NCBI RefSeq assembly: GCF_013009075.1
Contig: NZ_CP053108.1
Location: 1,240,001 to 1,304,000 of the forward strand
Length of the DNA stretch: 64,000 nt
Origin: Halomonas sp. TA22
GTDB taxonomy: Bacteria > Pseudomonadota > Gammaproteobacteria > Pseudomonadales > Halomonadaceae
Direction: 5' to 3'
Both the position numbers and the translations under genes were made by a program. Below are positions 1-9,341 of the stretch, in pieces. Positions within the stretch are counted from its first letter, which is position 1; every line of letters begins with the position of its first letter. Under the pieces are notes generated by a model. It was not told the origin of the DNA and did no database searches. It saw only the letters and a program-made list of their open reading frames with translations.

Positions 1-65
1 GCCGGCACACGCCATATCTACGGTTTTCGCGGTGACGTCATGGGACCGCTGGACGGAGGCAAATC

Positions 66-69
<4 letters not shown>
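1..69 (+). CDS. ureB: Urease subunit beta (UreB), C-terminal end only
   Basis: The window opens inside a gene whose last 22 codons read through a RHIYGFRG...VMGPLDGG tail, which is how urease beta subunits end. The stop TGA overlaps the ureC start in an ATGA junction (66-69), so the two subunits are translationally coupled. Only the tail is visible; the call rests on that tail and on the following ureC. UreB is a structural, non-catalytic subunit of the cytoplasmic nickel urease. Confidence 0.8.
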
Positions 70-1769
<1,700 letters not shown>

Positions 1770-1776
1770 GGCGACC

Positions 1777-2280
1777 ATGCTGAAACTGATTGAACGCCTG
1801 GGGCCCATCGAGGCGAGCCAGGCCAGTGACACCCTGACACTGCCTTTTGAGCTGCGCATTCGCGGCCGTCTCAAGGCGAAAAGCGATGCCGGCCGCGAGC
1901 TTGGCCTGTTTCTCGACCGTGGCCCGGTGTTGCGCGAGGGCGAAGGGCTACGTGCCGAGAGCGGCGAAATCGTGCAGGTGAAGGCCGCCATCGAGCCGGT
2001 GGTCACCGCGCGCATTGCCACAGGCCTGCCGCTGGCGCGGCTCGCCTATCATCTCGGCAATCGCCATGTACAGCTGGCGCTGGATGAGGATGCGCGAGGC
2101 GGATTCGTGCGCTTCCCGCCGGATCATGTGCTCGAGGAGCTGGCGGTGCTGCTGGGGGCCACCCTTGAGCACCACGAGGCGCCTTTCGACCCTGAGCCGG
2201 GCGCCTACAACCAGTTGGGGCACGCTCACTCCCATGAGCATCAGCATGAGCATTCCCACGGGCATGACCATGCCCATTGA
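1777..2280 (+). CDS. ureE: Urease accessory protein UreE, nickel metallochaperone
   Basis: UreE delivers nickel to the UreG-containing maturation complex. The 167-residue product has the UreE N-terminal domain, the conserved metal-site histidine in the YHLGNRHV stretch (about residue 92) and a C-terminal tail from about residue 148 made almost entirely of alternating His with Ser, Glu, Gly, Asp and Ala, ending HGHDHAH. Such tails store or buffer nickel in several UreE proteins. The gene begins 7 bases after ureC, and its histidine-tail codons overlap the ureF start, indicating tight operon coupling. Confidence 0.96.
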   Translation: MLKLIERLGPIEASQASDTLTLPFELRIRGRLKAKSDAGRELGLFLDRGPVLREGEGLRAESGEIVQVKAAIEPVVTARIATGLPLARLAYHLGNRHVQLALDEDARGGFVRFPPDHVLEELAVLLGATLEHHEAPFDPEPGAYNQLGHAHSHEHQHEHSHGHDHAH

Positions 2281-2983
2281 GTCAGCCAGCGGTACCGGGC
2301 TGGGCGACGACCTGGCGCTGCTGGGGCTGCTGCAACTGGTCAGTCCGGCGCTGCCGATCGGTGCCTTTGCCTTCTCCCAAGGGCTCGAGAGCGCCTTCGA
2401 GCTGGGCTGGGTAGACAATGAGGAGAGCCTTGGCGAGTGGCTGGAAGGGGTGCTCGACGATGGCCTGGCTCGCTGCGAGCTCCCGGCGCTGATGCGCCTG
2501 CAGCAAGCCTGGGCGCAGCGCGATGACGAGGCGGTGAGCGAGTGGAACGACTGGCTTGCCGCCAATCGCGAAACGGCAGAACTTGCCGCCGAAGATAGCC
2601 GCCTGGGCGCTGCGCTGGCACGCCTGCTGAAAAGCCTGGCGCTATTGCCCAATCGTCCTTCGAGCGAGACGCCGCTGCCAGCGGGTGCCGGCTACGTCAC
2701 ACTATTTGCCTGGACCGCCCATGCGCGAGGCGTGCCAGTGCGCCAGACACTGCTCGGCTTTGCCTGGGCGTGGCTCGAAAACCAGCTGGCGGTGGCCTGC
2801 AAGGCACTGCCGCTTGGGCATACCGCTGCCCAGCGCTTGATCGAGCGGCTGCGCCCGGCACTCGTCGGCGCGGTGGACAAGGCCCTGGTACTGGATGACC
2901 AAGAACTCGGCCCGCTGCTGCCGGGGCTGGCCCTGGCCAGCGCCCAGCATGAGACCCAATATTCACGACTGTTTCGAAGTTAG
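2270..2983 (+). CDS. ureF: Urease accessory protein UreF
   Basis: UreF works with UreD/UreH and UreG as a GTPase-regulating scaffold during nickel insertion. The sequence shows the family opening LLQLVSPALPIGAFAFSQGLE, then the all-helical body and the C-terminal ASAQHETQYSRLFRS tail. In-frame ATGs at 2246, 2264 and 2270 all lie within the 3' end of ureE; I chose 2270 (MPIESASG, 237 residues) because it gives the usual family length, but none has a strong Shine-Dalgarno, as expected for translational coupling through the overlap. ureG follows 9 bases downstream. Confidence 0.93.
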   Translation: MPIESASGTGLGDDLALLGLLQLVSPALPIGAFAFSQGLESAFELGWVDNEESLGEWLEGVLDDGLARCELPALMRLQQAWAQRDDEAVSEWNDWLAANRETAELAAEDSRLGAALARLLKSLALLPNRPSSETPLPAGAGYVTLFAWTAHARGVPVRQTLLGFAWAWLENQLAVACKALPLGHTAAQRLIERLRPALVGAVDKALVLDDQELGPLLPGLALASAQHETQYSRLFRS

Positions 2984-2992
2984 GAGAGATTC

Positions 2993-3631
2993 ATGAACCA
3001 TTGCCTACGCGTAGGCGTCGGCGGCCCGGTGGGCTCCGGCAAGACCGCGCTGCTCAAGCAGCTCTGCCTGGCACTGCGCGATCACTATGATATCGCGGTG
3101 GTCACCAACGATATCTATACCCGCGAGGATGCTGACTTCCTGCTCAAGCACGAAGCCCTGGCGGCGGATCGTATCCTTGGCGTGGAGACCGGCGGCTGTC
3201 CGCACACCGCCATCCGCGAGGATGCCTCGATGAACCTCGCCGCCATCGATGATCTTCAAGCGCGTCACCCCGGCCTCGAGCTGGTGCTGGTGGAGTCCGG
3301 CGGCGACAATCTCTCGGCCACCTTCAGCCCGGAACTTTCCGACTTGACGCTTTATGTCATCGACGTTTCCGCAGGCGACAAGATCCCCCGCAAGGGCGGG
3401 CCTGGTATCACCAAGTCCGACCTGCTGATCATCAACAAGATCGATATCGCCGAGCAGGTGCACGCTTCGCTAGAGGTGATGGAGCGCGACTCGAAGAAGA
3501 TGCGGGGCGAGCGGCCATTCGTCTTCACCAACCTCTACGATGGGGTGGGGCTCGAGGAGATCATCCGCTTCATTCTCGATCGCGGCATGCTGCCGGATCG
3601 CCGCCCACGCCAGCAGGCCAATGCCGGTTGA
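2993..3631 (+). CDS. ureG: Urease accessory GTPase UreG
   Basis: UreG is the SIMIBI-class GTPase that powers nickel loading of apo-urease. At 212 residues it carries the P-loop [13 protein letters not shown] near residue 8-20, the [13 protein letters not shown] segment, the metal-binding [17 protein letters not shown] motif (Cys and His bind nickel or zinc), the [14 protein letters not shown] switch and the guanine-specificity motif NKID. A clear AGGAGAG lies 5-11 bases before the ATG. It is the last gene of the visible operon and is followed by a strong terminator. Confidence 0.97.
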   Translation: MNHCLRVGVGGPVGSGKTALLKQLCLALRDHYDIAVVTNDIYTREDADFLLKHEALAADRILGVETGGCPHTAIREDASMNLAAIDDLQARHPGLELVLVESGGDNLSATFSPELSDLTLYVIDVSAGDKIPRKGGPGITKSDLLIINKIDIAEQVHASLEVMERDSKKMRGERPFVFTNLYDGVGLEEIIRFILDRGMLPDRRPRQQANAG

Positions 3632-3659
3632 GCGTGCTGAATCCAGGCCTTATTGAGAC

Positions 3660-3695
3660 AAAAAAGCGCCCAGGCCATGGCCTGGGCGCTTTTTT
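3660..3695 (+). terminator. Intrinsic terminator of the urease operon
   Basis: A perfect hairpin built from GCGCCCAGG and CCTGGGCGC around CCATGG, flanked by an A-run upstream and a six-T run downstream, so it can act in both directions. It sits 29 bases after the ureG stop. Confidence 0.92.
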
Positions 3696-3860
3696 ATGAA
3701 TCCATTTGTCGAGCAGTTTCTCACGGGAATGCGAAGAATGAGACGCCGAGGTGCATTGTGTTTCACGCCAATAATGGCTTCCAGCGGCATGTGAGCGGCA
3801 TCCCGCCGCTACGAATCATCCTTGATTCCACCGAAACAGCATGCCGCTTCAAGGGCAGGT

Positions 3861-3881
3861 TATAATTAACCCATGTTAATT
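3861..3881 (+). promoter_or_regulatory. TATAAT box overlapping an 18-bp palindrome, orphan operator-like site
   Basis: TATAAT at 3861-3866 is overlapped by the perfect dyad AATTAAC-CCAT-GTTAATT (3864-3881) in an AT-rich pocket between the convergent ureG and diguanylate cyclase genes. No convincing -35 was found at the correct spacing and no start codon with a good ribosome site follows, so promoter function is uncertain. The rest of the 3696-3962 gap shows no gene. Confidence 0.35.
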
Positions 3882-3962
3882 TACTGACGTAAATGAGAAA
3901 AAAATCTTAGCAGGCTAGAGAACGATTCTTATTTGACCACCACAATATTGCTTATCAATCGC

Positions 3963-5729
3963 TTATTCCGCTTTACAGCAGCGATCCCGGCCCGACTCCT
4001 TGGCCCGATAGAGCTGGGTATCGGCGCGTTGGAGCAGGTCATGACCATGTTTGTCGCTGAGTGAAATGGTCGCCACACCAAGGCTAAGCGTGTAGCCGAC
4101 CACCAGCGAGTCGGTGACCACGCGATGCTCTCGATTGGCCTGCCAGATGCGATTGGCGATCATGCCAGCTTCGGCAAGGTCGGTATCGGGAAGCACGACC
4201 ACGAACTCCTCGCCGCCATAACGGGCGAAATGGTCGCAACTACGCAGCACCGCCTGGGTGACGGTGGCGATCTGGATCAAAACCTGGTCGCCCAGCAGAT
4301 GGCCGTGGCTGTCATTGAAGCGTTTGAAATGGTCCACATCGAACAGAATGATGCTCAGCGCGCGCCCGTGCCGCCTGGCGCGATCGAACTCCTGCTGCAA
4401 GCGCACTTCGAACAAGCGGCGATTGTCTATCCCCGTCAATCCATCTTTTTCTGCCTGGTGGCGCAGGGCATCTTCCGCGCTCTTGCGGCGCTGCATTTCC
4501 CGGCGCAGTTCGCGGTTCATCATATGCAGATAGAAGGCGAGGGCGACGGCCACGGTCAGGATCGACAGGGCGAGCATCGCCCAGCGCCAGACGTTCGGAA
4601 ACCCGTCATTGGCCAGCGGCACCCGTTCAGGAGAGTAGAGAAAGGACTCCAGATCGTACTCATCGATGATGTCCAGCGACTGGTAGGTGTGGGCAATCGC
4701 CTCCCAGCGTGTCGGGTTGATGTGGCCAATCTCGATCAATTCGGGTTGCATCAGCGCAATGAGCTGTTGCGCCTCCTCACGCAGGAGCTCGATATCATAA
4801 CCGGCATGTTGCGTCTCGTAGCGCTGATCGATCAGTTCCGCCACCTCATCGATATGGGTCAGCGCATATCGCCAGCCGTGCAGGGAGGCCTCACGGAACG
4901 CTTTCACCAACGCCGGGCGTTGCTCGATCAGCTGCTGATGGGTAAAAAGCAGGTCGCCGTAGAAGTCGATGCCATACTCGCTTGGATGGATCTCGACCGG
5001 CTCCTCGCCATACTGCCTGATGAAATAGGGCAGGGTGGTGGAGAAGATGGGAAGCAGTTGGGTCGTGCCATCGATCAGGCCCTCGACTTGCCAATTGGGC
5101 GACGCGTTGTTGAGTTGCTCCGGATCGACTCCGGCGGCATACAGGGTAGCGAGAATCTCCCAGTCGAGATGCTCCTCGCCATTCTCCATTAGCGGCAGAC
5201 TGACGGGGCGGTCGCCGATCTCCTCCAGACGGTCGAAACCGTAGCGCTCCAAGGTCAGAAACGTCAGGGCGGAGCGCTGCATGATATTCGCCAGCACCGC
5301 CACGGGGAGTCCCTCGCTGTGGTGAACCAGCAGGTCGGAGCGCGAGACACCGAACTCGGCGCGATTGAAGATGACCTCCTCGACGGGGTTGGCAATAGTG
5401 CCACTCCCGGTGTGACGAACCTCTACGTCAAGTCCAGCATCGCGATAGTAGCCCCGCTCGAGCGCGGCGTAGTACCCGGCGAATTGAAACTGTGGATACC
5501 AGGGAAGCTGCAGCGTTACCCGCTCCCTTCCACTCTCGTCTACTTGCGGCCGGCTTCGGTCTGAGTCGGTGAGGCTGTCGTCGGCTGAGACGAGGGCTTC
5601 ATTGATTGGAGGCCCGAGCGTCTCGCCAGGGGCTGTGCTTGCCCAGGCGATATTGAAATGCCAAATGAGAAACGCTGTGAGTCCTGTCATGATTCGACGG
5701 GCCAACATGCAGCGAGACGTATCTTCCAT
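3963..5729 (-). CDS. Membrane diguanylate cyclase with NMT1/THI5-like periplasmic sensor domain
   Basis: Predicted to make cyclic di-GMP in response to a periplasmic ligand. After a signal peptide (about residues 14-30) comes an NMT1/SsuA-type substrate-binding domain (about 70-330; opening VTLQLPWYPQFQFAGYYAAL), one transmembrane helix (about 385-405, AMLALSILTVAVALAFYLHM), a short coiled linker and a GGDEF domain. The active-site motif is GGEEF (about 505-509), and an RxxD product-inhibition site, RSCD, sits five residues before it, so the enzyme looks active and feedback-controlled. NMT1 domains bind thiamine-pyrimidine, taurine or related small molecules; the true ligand is unknown. Internal Met codons at positions 8 and 14 are alternative starts. 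Confidence 0.88.
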   Translation of the reverse strand: MEDTSRCMLARRIMTGLTAFLIWHFNIAWASTAPGETLGPPINEALVSADDSLTDSDRSRPQVDESGRERVTLQLPWYPQFQFAGYYAALERGYYRDAGLDVEVRHTGSGTIANPVEEVIFNRAEFGVSRSDLLVHHSEGLPVAVLANIMQRSALTFLTLERYGFDRLEEIGDRPVSLPLMENGEEHLDWEILATLYAAGVDPEQLNNASPNWQVEGLIDGTTQLLPIFSTTLPYFIRQYGEEPVEIHPSEYGIDFYGDLLFTHQQLIEQRPALVKAFREASLHGWRYALTHIDEVAELIDQRYETQHAGYDIELLREEAQQLIALMQPELIEIGHINPTRWEAIAHTYQSLDIIDEYDLESFLYSPERVPLANDGFPNVWRWAMLALSILTVAVALAFYLHMMNRELRREMQRRKSAEDALRHQAEKDGLTGIDNRRLFEVRLQQEFDRARRHGRALSIILFDVDHFKRFNDSHGHLLGDQVLIQIATVTQAVLRSCDHFARYGGEEFVVVLPDTDLAEAGMIANRIWQANREHRVVTDSLVVGYTLSLGVATISLSDKHGHDLLQRADTQLYRAKESGRDRCCKAE

Positions 5730-5890
5730 GAATACGTGACTCTTGGTGGTTGAAGCTCACATGCAAGGAAATCCTAACGTATGCCCGCCCCGCCCGCTTC
5801 CTGATCTCGGACAGCAAAAAGTAGGGGAAATGGCGGTAAGCTAGAGAGACTATATGTTACTTTTTGTTAAGATTCTAGCGCCGGGTGTCG

Positions 5891-6193
5891 CTACTTTCGC
5901 GGTAAAGGGGCGAGGGATTCGAACTTGCCCTGCTCGTTGAAGCTCAGCCGAAATACCCCATGGACTCCATCATGCGAAACGATATGGCGCAGCGCCGTGG
6001 CCGGAAAGACCAACCGGCGCCCATCGACACTGAGCGCGTGCACCTGCTGGGCTCGGCCCTGGTAATGGGCCAGGCACTCGTCGGAGGTGAGGTGAAGCAC
6101 GACATCGATACTGGGCAAGGGACTCTCTTTCAGCAGTGGGTGTGCGATGCGTTGCAATTGTAACGAAGAGGCCGCGAATGCGACCGCTTTCAA
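5891..6193 (-). CDS. DUF2835 family protein
   Basis: A 100-residue product whose last 72 residues (IDVVLHLTSDECLAHYQG onward, then GRRLVFPATALRHIVSHDGVHG and FRLSF) match my memory of the small DUF2835 family, function unknown, found next to many unrelated genes in gammaproteobacteria. The start is a TTG at 6193 without a strong ribosome site; the conserved domain begins only at about residue 29, so a downstream TTG at 6157 is possible. No membrane segment or catalytic motif is evident. Confidence 0.7.
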   Translation of the reverse strand: MKAVAFAASSLQLQRIAHPLLKESPLPSIDVVLHLTSDECLAHYQGRAQQVHALSVDGRRLVFPATALRHIVSHDGVHGVFRLSFNEQGKFESLAPLPRK

Positions 6194-6265
6194 CGATTCG
6201 CAGGCTTGCTCAGCGGGTAACCTCGTATAATACTGCTGTCATGACGCCACACGGAAGGTAGGCCC

Positions 6266-7018
6266 ATGCAAATTGCTCCCACCCTGTTTCATCAGCCGTT
6301 CAACGCGCGCGCCTCGCTCCAGGTGGCGCCCATTGCGCCCATGACACCCACGGCAAAGGCGGCAAGCGAGAACGAAGAGCGCCAGGCGCGAGGCCAGGTG
6401 CAGGAGAAGCATGTCGAAAGCGCCACGGTGGGCGGTGCAACGCGGGGTGCTGCGCCAAGTGCCGCCAATGGCGAGCCACTCACGCCCGAGGAGCTCGACT
6501 ACCTCGAACGGCTCAAGGTGACGGATCGCGCGGTGCGCCAGCACGAGATGGCGCATCAGATCGCTGGCGGCCACTATAGTGGTGGCGCAAGTTATGAGTA
6601 CGAGATCGGCCCGGACGGCAAGCGCTACGCCGTGGCCGGTGAAGTCTCCATCGACTACGGCCCGGTGAGTGGCGACCCCCAGGCCACCATCGACAAGATG
6701 CAGACGGTGATCGCCGCTGCCCTGGCGCCAGCCGACCCCTCCACGCAGGATCGCAAGGTGGCCGCCCAGGCCCGCCAGGTGATGATCAGCGCCCGCCTCG
6801 AGCTCGAGCAGCAACGCAGCGAGATGAATGCCGCGCGACACAGCGCCAGCGAAGGGGGCGACGACGTTGCAGCGGCCAGCGCCGGCAGGGGAGCGGATCG
6901 TCATGCCCAAGGTCATGCCCAAGAGAGTATCGAGCGTCAGCTCGAGGAGTACGAAGTCGTCTCGCGCTCAATCATGGCCGGGCAATCCTACCGCGATTCG
7001 CTGCGCGCGGTCGCTTGA
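6266..7018 (+). CDS. SprA-related putative metalloprotease (CJM1_0395 family)
   Basis: The 250-residue protein has a low-complexity N-terminus, then the conserved core LTPEELDYLERLKVTDRAV, followed by the zinc-binding HEMAH (HExxH type, residues 93-97), the GGHYSGGASYEYEIGPDGKRYAVAGEVSID block and a helical basic/acidic region rich in Ala, Gln and Arg. These are the hallmarks of the SprA-related family annotated as putative metalloproteases; no substrate is established. There is no signal peptide. A TATAAT box at 6226-6231 is a plausible -10, but I could not find a matching -35. The last 31 bases overlap a relic antitoxin frame on the other strand. Confidence 0.82.
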   Translation: MQIAPTLFHQPFNARASLQVAPIAPMTPTAKAASENEERQARGQVQEKHVESATVGGATRGAAPSAANGEPLTPEELDYLERLKVTDRAVRQHEMAHQIAGGHYSGGASYEYEIGPDGKRYAVAGEVSIDYGPVSGDPQATIDKMQTVIAAALAPADPSTQDRKVAAQARQVMISARLELEQQRSEMNAARHSASEGGDDVAAASAGRGADRHAQGHAQESIERQLEEYEVVSRSIMAGQSYRDSLRAVA

Positions 7019-7210
7019 TCACGCCAGAATTCCTCTGACGACATGATACGGTCGCGGCCTTGGCGCAACTGCTCTATCGCATGCTCGGCCAAGTAGGCAT
7101 CTTCCAGCTCTTCCAGAGGATCTTCGATGAGCTTGCGCAGGTAGAACGTCTTGGTGCGGCCCGTTGCCTGGGCACATCGCCCGGCTACGACCGGGCGATG
7201 TGCCCAGGCA
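6988..7210 (-). pseudogene. Relic of a ribbon-helix-helix (RelB-type) antitoxin
   Basis: Reading the minus strand gives AQATGRTKTFYLRKLIED, then PLEELEDAYLAEHAIEQL, a short linker and SSEEFWRD, ending at TAG 6988-6990. That is the second half of a CopG/RelB-like ribbon-helix-helix antitoxin of the kind that pairs with RelE-type toxins. The N-terminal strand and first helix (about 20 residues) are missing: upstream of AQATGRT the sequence runs into a perfect inverted repeat (7161-7214) that duplicates the surviving end. No start codon with a ribosome site and no partner RelE toxin are visible. The frame overlaps the 3' end of the SprA-like gene. Confidence 0.65.
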
Positions 7211-7214
7211 ACGG
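7161..7214. repeat. Perfect 24-bp inverted repeat with 6-base loop
   Basis: CCGTTGCCTGGGCACATCGC-CCGG (7161-7184) is repeated as its exact reverse complement at 7191-7214 around the loop CTACGA. No T-run follows on either strand, so it is not a typical terminator. One arm carries codons of the relic antitoxin (AQATG), so the other arm looks like an inverted duplication that cut off that gene's 5' part. Confidence 0.9.
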
Positions 7215-7239
7215 TGATTGTTGGATAGCTATCCTACTC

Positions 7240-7573
7240 TCAAGCAACCCCCAGCCAGACCATCAAAGCACGAGTGACGCGCAGCATATCGCTGTCATCC
7301 AGCCGCCCGATGGGGGGTCGAGAGTTTCGCCCTAGGCACGCTGACCAGCTTGTCGATCATCACTTGGCCGGGACGTTGTAGCCCATTGAATTCTGAAGGT
7401 GCAAGATCGAGCCGGAAAAGGGGCAATTCGGCGCGAATCCCACTGGTGATAGGCGCCAGCGTGGCCGAAGGGTGCTCATGAAAAAGGTCCGACTGAACGA
7501 TAAGCGCGGGGCGCGGCTTCTCGTAATCGCCTCGTGTGGAGACGATCACGATCTCGCCTCGTCTCATTGCCAT
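7240..7573 (-). pseudogene. MazF/PemK-type endoribonuclease toxin, frameshifted near the C-terminus
   Basis: Starting at ATG 7573 the product reads MRRGEIVIVSTRGDYEKPRP, then ALIVQSD and NGLQRPGQVMIDKLVSVPRAKL, the PemK/MazF fold that cleaves mRNA. The open frame then ends early at 7295 (92 residues). Past a run of six G on the plus strand (7312-7317) the next frame continues with GRLDDSDMLRVTRALMVWLG and stops at 7240, which is the expected C-terminal helix of the family. Removing one base in the run would restore a 110-residue toxin. The start overlaps the antitoxin stop by 10 bases. It may be inactive, phase-variable or a sequencing error; I treat it as broken. Confidence 0.8.
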
Positions 7574-7776
7574 CCCTCGTGATCCGCCACCTCCTCGATC
7601 CACTCGAGTGTGTCATTCTCGAGAGAATCGTCATGGACGGCCCGGGATTGCTCCCTGCATTGCCTGGCAAAGTCGGGTGAACGCGTATCGGGCACCCAGA
7701 CCTGCAAGGGGCGCAGCCCTTGGGCGCGCAATGCATCGCGGCGCTGCTTGACTCGTTCATTGACGGCGCGGGCCAT
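7564..7776 (-). CDS. MazE-like antitoxin (DUF3018 family)
   Basis: A 70-residue protein, MARAVNERVKQRRDALRAQG then LRPLQVWVPDTRSPDFARQC and an acidic C-terminus ending DHEGWQ. This is the DUF3018 antitoxin that accompanies PemK/MazF toxins; the basic N-terminal half should bind operator DNA and the acidic tail should block the toxin. It has a good GGGAGAG ribosome site before ATG 7776 and precedes the toxin with a 10-base overlap, the standard antitoxin-first order. The gene itself appears intact although its toxin is frameshifted. Confidence 0.85.
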   Translation of the reverse strand: MARAVNERVKQRRDALRAQGLRPLQVWVPDTRSPDFARQCREQSRAVHDDSLENDTLEWIEEVADHEGWQ

Positions 7777-7808
7777 TACTCTCCCTGCATGTTCATGTCT
7801 TTGAGTAT

Positions 7809-7820
7809 GTTACATGTAAC
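7809..7820. promoter_or_regulatory. 12-bp palindrome, candidate antitoxin operator
   Basis: GTTACATGTAAC is a perfect palindrome 33 bases upstream of the MazE-like start, where a toxin-antitoxin operon would be autoregulated. It is otherwise unexplained. Assignment is by position only. Confidence 0.35.
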
Positions 7821-7964
7821 GATGGCCGGCGCTCGAGAAATACACAAGCGCCATGCAGGCCCCTACGGCGGCGATGGAGCGGCAGCATGGGACTGTTTAA
7901 ACAGAGGGGAGTGCATCTCTCGGTGCGCCTCCCACAGCCCCCTCAAAAAATTCGCAAATCGCGC

Positions 7965-7991
7965 TAAAGCTTTCCCAACGCCTTCCGATAA
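7965..7991 (+). promoter_or_regulatory. Sigma-28 (FliA) flagellar promoter of the first flagellin
   Basis: TAAAGCTT (7965-7972), an 11-base spacer and TCCGATAA (7984-7991) match the FliA consensus TAAAGTTT-N11-GCCGATAA with two mismatches. It lies 106 bases before the flagellin start. The untranslated leader contains a dyad GTAACGG...CCGTTAC (7997-8019), and a GGAAGGA ribosome site precedes the ATG. The rest of 7777-8097 shows no gene. Confidence 0.85.
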
Positions 7992-8097
7992 ACAGGGTAA
8001 CGGCCAACGGCGCCGTTACGGCAGGCCCCGATCAGCACCAACAACCTGAATCGCGACCGGCCAATGGAGCCCCTAACTAATTGGAAGGAAATACACC

Positions 8098-9222
8098 ATG
8101 TCAGTGATCAACACCAACATCACCTCCATGATTGGTCAGTCAAACCTGAGCAAGTCGCAGAACGCTCTGCAGACTTCCATGGAGCGTCTCTCTTCCGGCC
8201 TGCGCATCAACAGCGCCAAGGACGACGCCGCCGGTCAGGCCATCGCCAACCGCATGACTGCCCAGATCACCGGTCTGAACCAGGCGCAGCGTAACGCCAA
8301 CGACGGTATCTCCCTGGCCCAGACCGCCGAAGGTTCACTGAACCAGGTCAACGACAACCTGCAGCGCATTCGTGAGTTGACCGTCCAGGCCCAGAACGGC
8401 ACCAACTCTTCTGATGATTTGAAGTCCATCCAGGACGAAATCGATCAGCGTCTGGCTGAAATCGACCGTATCTCTGCCGAGACCAATTTCAACGGCGTCA
8501 ACGTATTGGCCAGCGAGCAAGGCCTGCAGATCCAGGTCGGTGCCAACGATGGTGAAACCATCACTGTCCAACTGAAGCAAATCGATGTCAGCACGCTGTT
8601 TGCGGATGGCTTCAGCGTTGCCGGCGCTCCCGCCGCCACTGCCACCGACGTGCTTGATCTTGCCGATGCAGACGCTACGGTCACGCTGGGTGAAGATGAC
8701 GTTGAATATACCAAGCTCGCAGATGGTACTTGGGAGTATGACACCGGTGAGGTAGACGGAGACGATGAGGCTATCATGGCCACCGTCACCTCTTCTGAAC
8801 TGGCAAGCTTGATCGCTGAGGAAGAGGACGATGTAACGGTTGGCGACTACACCATCGCTGCCAATGGCACCGTGACCGACACCGATAGTGGCGATGCTGT
8901 CTATGTGGAAAACGACGCTCTGACCACCGATCCGGATGCCGCCGCCACCGAGAATCCGCTGGCCGCCTTGGATGCCGCTCTGAATCAGGTTGACAGCCTG
9001 CGCTCCGAGCTGGGTGCCGTGCAGAACCGCTTCGAAGACGCCATCACCAACCTGAACACCAACTCCACTAACCTGTCTGCCGCCCGTTCGCGCATCGAAG
9101 ATGCCGACTACGCGGTGGAAGTGGCCAACATGACCCGCGCGCAGATCCTGCAGCAGGCCGGCACTTCCGTACTGGCCCAGGCCAACCAGATTCCGCAGAA
9201 CGTGCTGTCTCTGCTGGGTTAA
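8098..9222 (+). CDS. fliC: Flagellin (374 residues)
   Basis: Structural subunit of the flagellar filament, exported by the flagellar type III system without a cleaved signal. The conserved N-terminal D0/D1 helices (SVINTNITSMIGQSNLSKSQ onward; LSSGLRINSAKDDAAGQAI) run to about residue 150, and the conserved C-terminal D1/D0 part (NPLAALDAALNQVDSLRSEL to QANQIPQNVLSLLG) covers about the last 90 residues. The short variable middle is extremely acidic, with runs such as GEDDVEY, EVDGDDE and EEEDD, consistent with a surface protein of a halophile. A sigma-28 promoter lies upstream and a terminator downstream, so it is a single-gene unit. Confidence 0.96.
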   Translation: MSVINTNITSMIGQSNLSKSQNALQTSMERLSSGLRINSAKDDAAGQAIANRMTAQITGLNQAQRNANDGISLAQTAEGSLNQVNDNLQRIRELTVQAQNGTNSSDDLKSIQDEIDQRLAEIDRISAETNFNGVNVLASEQGLQIQVGANDGETITVQLKQIDVSTLFADGFSVAGAPAATATDVLDLADADATVTLGEDDVEYTKLADGTWEYDTGEVDGDDEAIMATVTSSELASLIAEEEDDVTVGDYTIAANGTVTDTDSGDAVYVENDALTTDPDAAATENPLAALDAALNQVDSLRSELGAVQNRFEDAITNLNTNSTNLSAARSRIEDADYAVEVANMTRAQILQQAGTSVLAQANQIPQNVLSLLG

Positions 9223-9272
9223 TCCGGCCCTTGATCGGGTGGGGCAGGCTTTGCCCCCCCTTCAAGACCCTA

Positions 9273-9298
9273 CAGGCGCCCACGTGGCGCCTGTTTTA
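9273..9298 (+). terminator. Intrinsic terminator after the first flagellin
   Basis: CAGGCGCC-CACGT-GGCGCCTG followed by TTTTATT. A second, weaker dyad GGGGCA...TGCCCC (9241-9257) lies just before it. Confidence 0.88.
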
Positions 9299-9341
9299 TT
9301 GTGCAAGTAGTAAATCAAACCTTGGTTCAATACGAATTGAC

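Noticed and set aside
3653-3865. 70-codon plus-strand frame after ureG
   Set aside because: Starts within the urease terminator and has no family resemblance.
7060-7335. 91-codon plus-strand frame opposite the antitoxin relic and MazF
   Set aside because: Antisense to sequence with clear protein similarity; no ribosome site.
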